A stretch of DNA of 64,000 nt from Odontesthes bonariensis (taxonomy: Eukaryota > Chordata > Actinopteri > Atheriniformes > Atherinopsidae), in assembly GCF_027942865.1 (NCBI RefSeq), contig NC_134516.1, forward strand, positions 17,101,822 to 17,165,821. The letters run 5' to 3'. The notes under the pieces are model-generated. The model saw nothing but the letters and a program-made list of their open reading frames with translations. It had not been told where the DNA came from and searched no databases. Positions 58,876 through 64,000 of the stretch are shown here, piece after piece (within the stretch, counting starts at the first letter, position 1; every line of letters starts with the position of its first letter). The translations under genes were made by a program, and so were the position numbers.

Positions 58876-61800
58876 TTATACAATTCTGCCAGCTTCAGCA
58901 CAGTCTTTAAACAGTCTTTTTGGTTTTGACAGTGGTTGTTTTGGGTGGTTGTTTTTTGGACTGTCAGTGGCCGGTGTCCGTCGTCTGATCTCAGAGTCCT
59001 GCTTCATTAAAGGTGTTTTGATCCTTAAGATAAAAACAAGAGATCATTCTCACTGTCAGTATTATACACACTTCGAGGACTAAATTTCTCCAGTTATGAA
59101 AAGTTCTTACTCATGCGCGTCTTTGGTTGACTTCTGGGGCGTTTTGTTCCCCTTAGGCTCCCTGAGAGACAGAAGAATTTTAAGGAGTTATGGTCAGTGC
59201 TACACGAGCATTTATCAGCTGTGTACGGCTTTTGTGTTCTTCGAGGCAAAGTCAATAAAACCGCTCAAATATTAAGGGCATCACACAAACATTACAATGA
59301 CTCGTGTAATGAGTAGAAAGGCAAAGCCTCTCATCCAAAGATTTTTATGCCTACTTCCAAATTCGCCACTTTGTAACATCAGTTAATAGGGAGTCGAAGG
59401 ACCCCTGTACTCATCCAGGACCTATAGGAAAATTCCTTATCAAGTTTACCTTAAACGAAGGTTTTATTTCGAGATTCTATAATGTCTTACAAGGGTGTGA
59501 TAGTCATGGTGTTGGGAATGTCCTGAAATATTGGGAGGAGGAGGTTTAAGCAATCCCATTCTTTGTTTTTGAGTAATAAATTTAAGGAAATTCAATATAA
59601 GATCATCCATAGACAACACAGGACCCCATATTTTCTTAACAAAATAAATCCCAACCGGTCACCAATATGTCCTAAATGTAAGACGGGTATTGGAACATAT
59701 ATTCATTATTTTTGGAAATGCCCTGTTATATCTAGGTTCTGGAAATGTGTAACCAAAGAGATAAGTGGCGATTCTAAAGACGAGATTTTGTAAAGATCCT
59801 GGGCAGTGTCTATTGGGGCTGCCACCCCCAGACAAAAAAAATAAAAGGGAAAAAAATTCCTACTCACTAATAAATTACTATTCTTGGGTCGGAAATGTAT
59901 TCTGCGAAACTGGATTTGTTGAAAAACCTCCTACGGTAACTCAGTGGAAATATTTGGAGTTATTCCACTGGAGAGGTTAAGTGCAAAATTAAGTGGTAAC
60001 ACTGAAAACTTCGAAGCTTTGTGGCGACCCCTGATGGACTACCTGCCCGGTGACCTACGCTCTGACCTTCTTAAAGGAGAGCTTACTTTCAACTGGAAAT
60101 AGTGCCTGTCAGTTTTATGTATTTAACTATTCCCTCTTTTTTTTGTTTGTTTTTTCACATTTCAGTTTGTAACATAACCACACCAACTCTGTGTAGTGTT
60201 TGTTCTGAGTTTGAAAAATAAAAAATAATGTGTTAAATATAAAAAATAAAAAAAAGAAAGGCAAAGTTACCTCTTGCTCTTCAGTTTCCGCTGCACGAAG
60301 AGGAGTGCAGCGGCAGCAACACAACAGGCCAGCGCACAGCACACCACAGGGACAATGACCCAAGCGGAATCTAAGAGAAAACGGAGGAAATTATGACAAG
60401 GCTCAGGGATTCACAAATGCAAACTCAACTCATCAAAACACAGGAAGATGAACTTACTAAATTTGCTGTCATCAGGCCGCAGTGTCTTGTAAAAACCTGA
60501 AAAAAAGAAACTAAAACATGAGAATCACAGAGTGACCACAGATCTCTGAATCTGAGGCTCTGACAGAGGTTCTCACCCTGAAGAGACGTCCGTTCGAGCT
60601 CAGGAATCATCACAAACGCCTCTTTCTGAGGACCAGAGAGCACTCGCACCGCACATCCAACCTGAGCGCTGTCGTCACGGACACCAGACAGCACAGCTGT
60701 AGTGTTGACAGTGACTGTACCGTTGGTGTTGTTCACACTGACGGTGTTGTAGTGCGAGAAGTTGAGGTGTTGAAGTGAGACAGTCAGAGTTACAGTGGGA
60801 GCAGGTCGACCTGTGGCCGAACACGACACGACTGACTCTTCAGGAGAGTCCGACGCTCTGACATGAAGGAGCGGTTGGTGCAGCTCTGCAAGGAAACACG
60901 CGAGGACGCGACGCGCTTTTTTTTAGCCGTCCTTAGATGCAAGGAAAAGTGTGCATATTTAATGTTTAACCATGTTATCAACTGCTCCATGAGATCTTAC
61001 CGTAAAGTCTGAGGCAGGTTCTGCCTGTCAGAGCTCCGTCAGGAATGGTGTTAAACAAACAGCGATAGCAGCCTTCATCCTGCTCCGTCACCTTCCTGAT
61101 CACCACGGAGCAGTTCTTCAGTTCAACGCACTGAAAATCCATCTTCTCTCTCAGATCACCATTCACTCTGGGTCTGAAGTATTTGCTGAACGTGGCGAGG
61201 TTCTTCTCCCCATCAGGAAGGATTTTCTGCCACGTGACTTGAAGGACATCTTTGGACTCACTCAGCTGAAACTGCAGGACGGCCTGGTCTCCCAGCGCTG
61301 CCACCACAGTCCGCTGCGTTTGGATCGCAGACGCCACACCTGTGCAGAGATCACGAGACAGATGTGGCTGTGAAAGTCAAGCAGAGCGCGGACAGAATGG
61401 AAGCACGTGTGCATGTATGTCCGTCTCTGTGAGGTCTGCTCATCAGTTGATCGAAGCCATGAATGATTTTATTTGTTTCTCTTTATATTCTTTTATGTAT
61501 TTTAATGCTTCTTCCACTCCCTGCTGCAATGCTTTTATTTTATGTAAAGCACTTTGAATTGTTTGTACATGAAATGTGCTATATAAATAAATTTGATTTG
61601 ATTTGATGAACAGAGCAGCTCATTTCAATCTGAACTCACTGAGTGGAGTTAAAACGTTTTTTTGTTTTTTTTTACAGCCATTACAAACAGGAGCATTGCT
61701 GGACATAAAACTCCTCTGGGGCTCTTTACATGTGTATGAAATGTGCAATACAACATGTTCCACACACTTCACCTGCTAAGGCCTGTTTTCATTTCACTCC

Positions 61801-62134
61801 CTTCATAGTGGGAGGGTTGGAATAAATCTGTGTTCAAAAAAAGATATTTGATGGACACTGATTATTATCCAGGCATCAGAGTCTTGCATCAGCTTGTAAA
61901 TCTGAATGAATCTGCATTGCTTAATTTCCTGGATCAATAAATAATAACTATTATTATTATTATCCCCATAACTATTATTTCAAATGATAACAAAGGCAGG
62001 AAAAAGGTCTGTCCGCAGCTACTTCTTTTAAGATACATTAGAGTCATTTTTACGACCCGATAAAACTTCCCTCTCTTACCTTTTGAAAGGATCCCCAACA
62101 GACAGAAGGAGCGCAGGACCGAAGCGGCTGCCAT
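58876..62134 (-). CDS. CD200-like membrane glycoprotein, copy C, long tail
   Basis: Exons: 62080-62134 (MAAASVLRSFCLLGILSK), 61001-61339 (V), 60577-60885 (C2), 60458-60496 (39 nt hinge), 60271-60370 (TM), 59111-59161 and 58876-59023 (tail). Total 1,041 nt, 346 aa, all in phase. The V domain is CD200-like (SKDVLQVTWQKILPDGEKNL, EQDEGCYRCLFNTIPDGAL), but the B-strand Cys is replaced: QAVLQFQLSE where the sisters have ARLSCQLRQ. New Cys appear in DFQCVELKNCS. The C2 exon is almost the same as in copies A and B. The TM is WVIVPVVCCALACCVAAAAL. The tail of about 75 residues is basic and Pro-rich (REPKGNKTPQKSTKDAHE, then IKTPLMKQDSEIRRRTPATD ... GRIV) and has no tyrosine. The tail splice sites are good. 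A LINE sits in the intron after the TM exon. Confidence 0.85.
59327..60254 (+). mobile_element. 5'-truncated LINE insertion with target duplication
   Basis: Plus-strand codons read KFKEIQYKIIHRQHRTPYFL and later CPKCKTGIGTYIHYFWKCPV, the zinc-knuckle-like end of fish L1/Tx1-type reverse transcriptases. It ends in AAATAAAAAATAATG... A-rich tail to 60,254. The 12 bp AGAAAGGCAAAG lies on both sides (59315-59326 and 60255-60266). It is inserted opposite to copy C, only four bases inside the intron after the TM exon. Confidence 0.85.
61460..61606 (+). mobile_element. 3' tail of a fish SINE/LINE
   Basis: Contains TATGTAAAGCACTTTGAATT and GTGCTATATAAATAAATTTG, then TTTGATTTGAT repeats. This is a very common 3' end of fish retroposons. 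The rest of the element is not evident. It lies in intron 1 of copy C. Confidence 0.7.
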
Positions 62135-63030
62135 CGTTGGAAATGTGCGCCAAACTTTTGAAAAGCCGACCTGCGCGGGCAGGCGTGGTGAGGGGCGGAG
62201 AGAAAGAATAAAGGCAGCAACGAATAATACCTGATAAAACCTGACAGGGTTTTACTAAAAACACACATGTGCACTTCATTTACTCCATTTTTTTAAAACA
62301 AAATTTATTATGAAAATGTTAGTTTACAATCACTGACTCCAAATGGTCCCCGATCCTCATTTTAATGGAACAGCGTATAATATTTATATGTATTACTTTC
62401 AATTTCGTTCACGACCGTTAAAGCCGCGTGCGCAACCTGCAAACTGCTTGAGGCGGTTGTGCGCAAGTCACGTGACGAACCACAACGTCTTCATCCAACA
62501 CAGACGAGATTAAAATGAATAAATGAGTCAATTAAGAGCGGAGATGATCCTTAAAATAAAATTAAACCACCGTGTTATTGCCGTAAATAAAGCCCGAAGC
62601 CTGTTTGAGATTTATTTTTCATTACGATCTGCTGAAAAGTCAGATGTTCACCAAGCAAAAACATAAAGCTGATCCCAAATTTTCAAAGCAATCATAAGAA
62701 AAGCAGTTTTTTTTTTTTTTTAAATAAATCCCGCGGAGTTAACTGTGTTTGTTGGCAGGTTTTAAAGAGAAATATATAAAATACATACATGAATGGGTAA
62801 ATAGATTACTGACTTGTCATTATCAAACATAATGCACGACGTATTTCATTGTGAGAAATCCCTACACGGCTTCATAAAATAAATTGATAAAATAGCGACA
62901 CCTAGTGGTCACATTGTAAAGTTTCAGGTGAGACGCTGTCCCTATCTGCTGTCACTACGTCAATATTAATGTTAGCAGTCTGCAGAATCCCTGAGAGGAA
63001 CAGCCCTGTAAAAAACACACCACTTTTCAC
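62135..63030. other. Spacer between copy C and the next CD200-like gene
   Basis: Contains the presumed promoter of copy C (minus strand) just above 62,134, where the DNA is slightly G+C-rich, and the end of the next gene near 63,030. No exon or repeat that I can support. Confidence 0.4.
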
Positions 63031-63893
63031 ATTGAATATGATTTATTTTTTTAAAAAAGTACAAAAAATTGATGTAAAAAAAAGACACATAAAACACAAA
63101 GTGTGAAGATTATGGAAATGTCCACGAGAGGCGAGGAGTGGATGTGTTTCAACGCAATTTCACCAAAAGATTCTCAGGCTTTGGTAAAGTTCAGTTCAAG
63201 TTTTTTTTGTTTTTTAACCACAGTGTGGTGGATTACTGTGGTTTATTTACAAATTAAAAATAATAAAAATCAACACTAGTCCAACTGATGTAATGTTGCC
63301 TCGATGGTATCTGGGGCGATGTTTTCTCCGCTCCCCTTAGGAGGTGTTTTGATGGGCTCAATGAGCTCAATGTTCTGATGCGTCACTAAAGGCTCCTCAG
63401 TCCTTCACATAAGACAAAAACAGGTTTTTATTTGCAATGTTTTCATCCCTCAAATAATATTGGGTAATTTAAGTAGCCTGTACAACTAAAAACAAAGAAA
63501 ATGGTTAGACTGACAGGCCTCAGAATGTGTTTGATATGCACAGTGAACATGAGATCAGCCAGGAGCGAAAGCAGGAAAGTTGGAGGATCTCAAGACAGCG
63601 AAGTAAAATTAAACATCAACGTAAGTGAAGAATGACGGAATAAACAGAGCCTTACTTCCGAGGGTCTTTGGTCCCAGTTTCAGGATTCTCATTAGTCTGA
63701 AGCTCCCTGTTACACACGCTGAAAGATTTAATATAAAAACACCAAAGATTTATGGGCTGATTAAGACACAGATGTTACAACAACAAATAAGCTGTTTGAC
63801 AGAAGTACCTTTTCTGAGCTCTTTTTCTGAGCAGGAGAATGATGAGGACCGCAGTGCAAACACAGACCGCCATTATAACAATCAAAGGCCATC
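63030..63893 (-). CDS. CD200-like membrane glycoprotein, copy D, 3' end only
   Basis: Three last coding exons of a gene that continues past the right edge: 63809-63893 (TM), 63656-63718 and 63276-63402, then a 3' UTR with AATAAA at 63042-63047. The TM reads WPLIVIMAVCVCTAVLIILL, followed by RKRAQKR, as in copy C (VQRKLKSKR). The tail is NRELQTNENPETGTKDPRK, then TEEPLVTHQNIELIEPIKTP ... EATLHQLD. Exon lengths and phases match copy C (phase 2 junctions), and IKTP occurs in both tails, so the assignment rests on gene structure and place in the cluster. A donor (GTAAG on the minus strand) lies at the last five bases of the window, so the next exon starts at 64,001. Confidence 0.75.
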
Positions 63894-64000
63894 CTTTGAA
63901 GAGCAAAAAAATAAATGCTGATGAGATACACACAACAACAATAAAGCAACTGTAGCATTAATGGGAACACTAACATGAGACCATTTCAACATTAACTTAC

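Overview
This 64 kb window is nuclear DNA from a ray-finned fish, probably a percomorph teleost. The evidence is spliced vertebrate genes with GT/AG introns, the gene content, and a repeat load typical of teleosts: Tc1, hAT, piggyBac and TTAA-type DNA elements, a Tigger-like element, a tRNA-derived SINE and LINE ends. All gene models were read by eye from exon similarity, splice sites and reading-frame phase. No search was run.

Left part (1-20 kb): two housekeeping genes on the minus strand. The first is the 5' coding end of cystathionine beta-synthase (cbs, exons 339-1574, continuing off the left edge). The second is the whole splicing factor u2af1 (6,517-19,767, eight coding exons, 227 aa). 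The order cbs-u2af1 matches human chromosome 21. The u2af1 introns carry a large foldback element with a TTAA target duplication, a three-level nest of DNA transposons, and a decayed copy of the alternative exon 3a that keeps good splice sites but would stop translation.

Middle (20-30 kb): two tandem plus-strand copies of BTLA, an inhibitory lymphocyte receptor (signal peptide, one Ig domain, TM helix, ITIM and ITSM tail). The second copy has a 637 bp hAT element in its last exon. The first three bases of the element form a stop codon just after the ITIM, so the ITSM is cut off. The copies are near-identical from exon 2 to the 3' UTR but diverge sharply before exon 2.

29.5-42 kb is mostly gene-poor. 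It holds a possible 3' terminal exon with a long UTR (34.6-36.2 kb, minus), a complete 971 bp hAT element and a 374 bp TTAA element.

Right part (42-64 kb): a minus-strand cluster of CD200 (OX-2)-like Ig membrane proteins. One has two V domains (42.3-48.7 kb). Three have the usual V-C-TM plan (52.1-53.5, 54.6-56.1 and 58.9-62.1 kb). The 3' end of a fifth enters from the right edge (63.3-63.9 kb), and a decayed exon relic lies at 58 kb. BTLA and CD200 are also neighbours in mammals, so this looks like an ancient inhibitory receptor/ligand block that expanded locally in fish. The copies differ most in their cytoplasmic tails. I saw no retrovirus-like or other virus-derived element.
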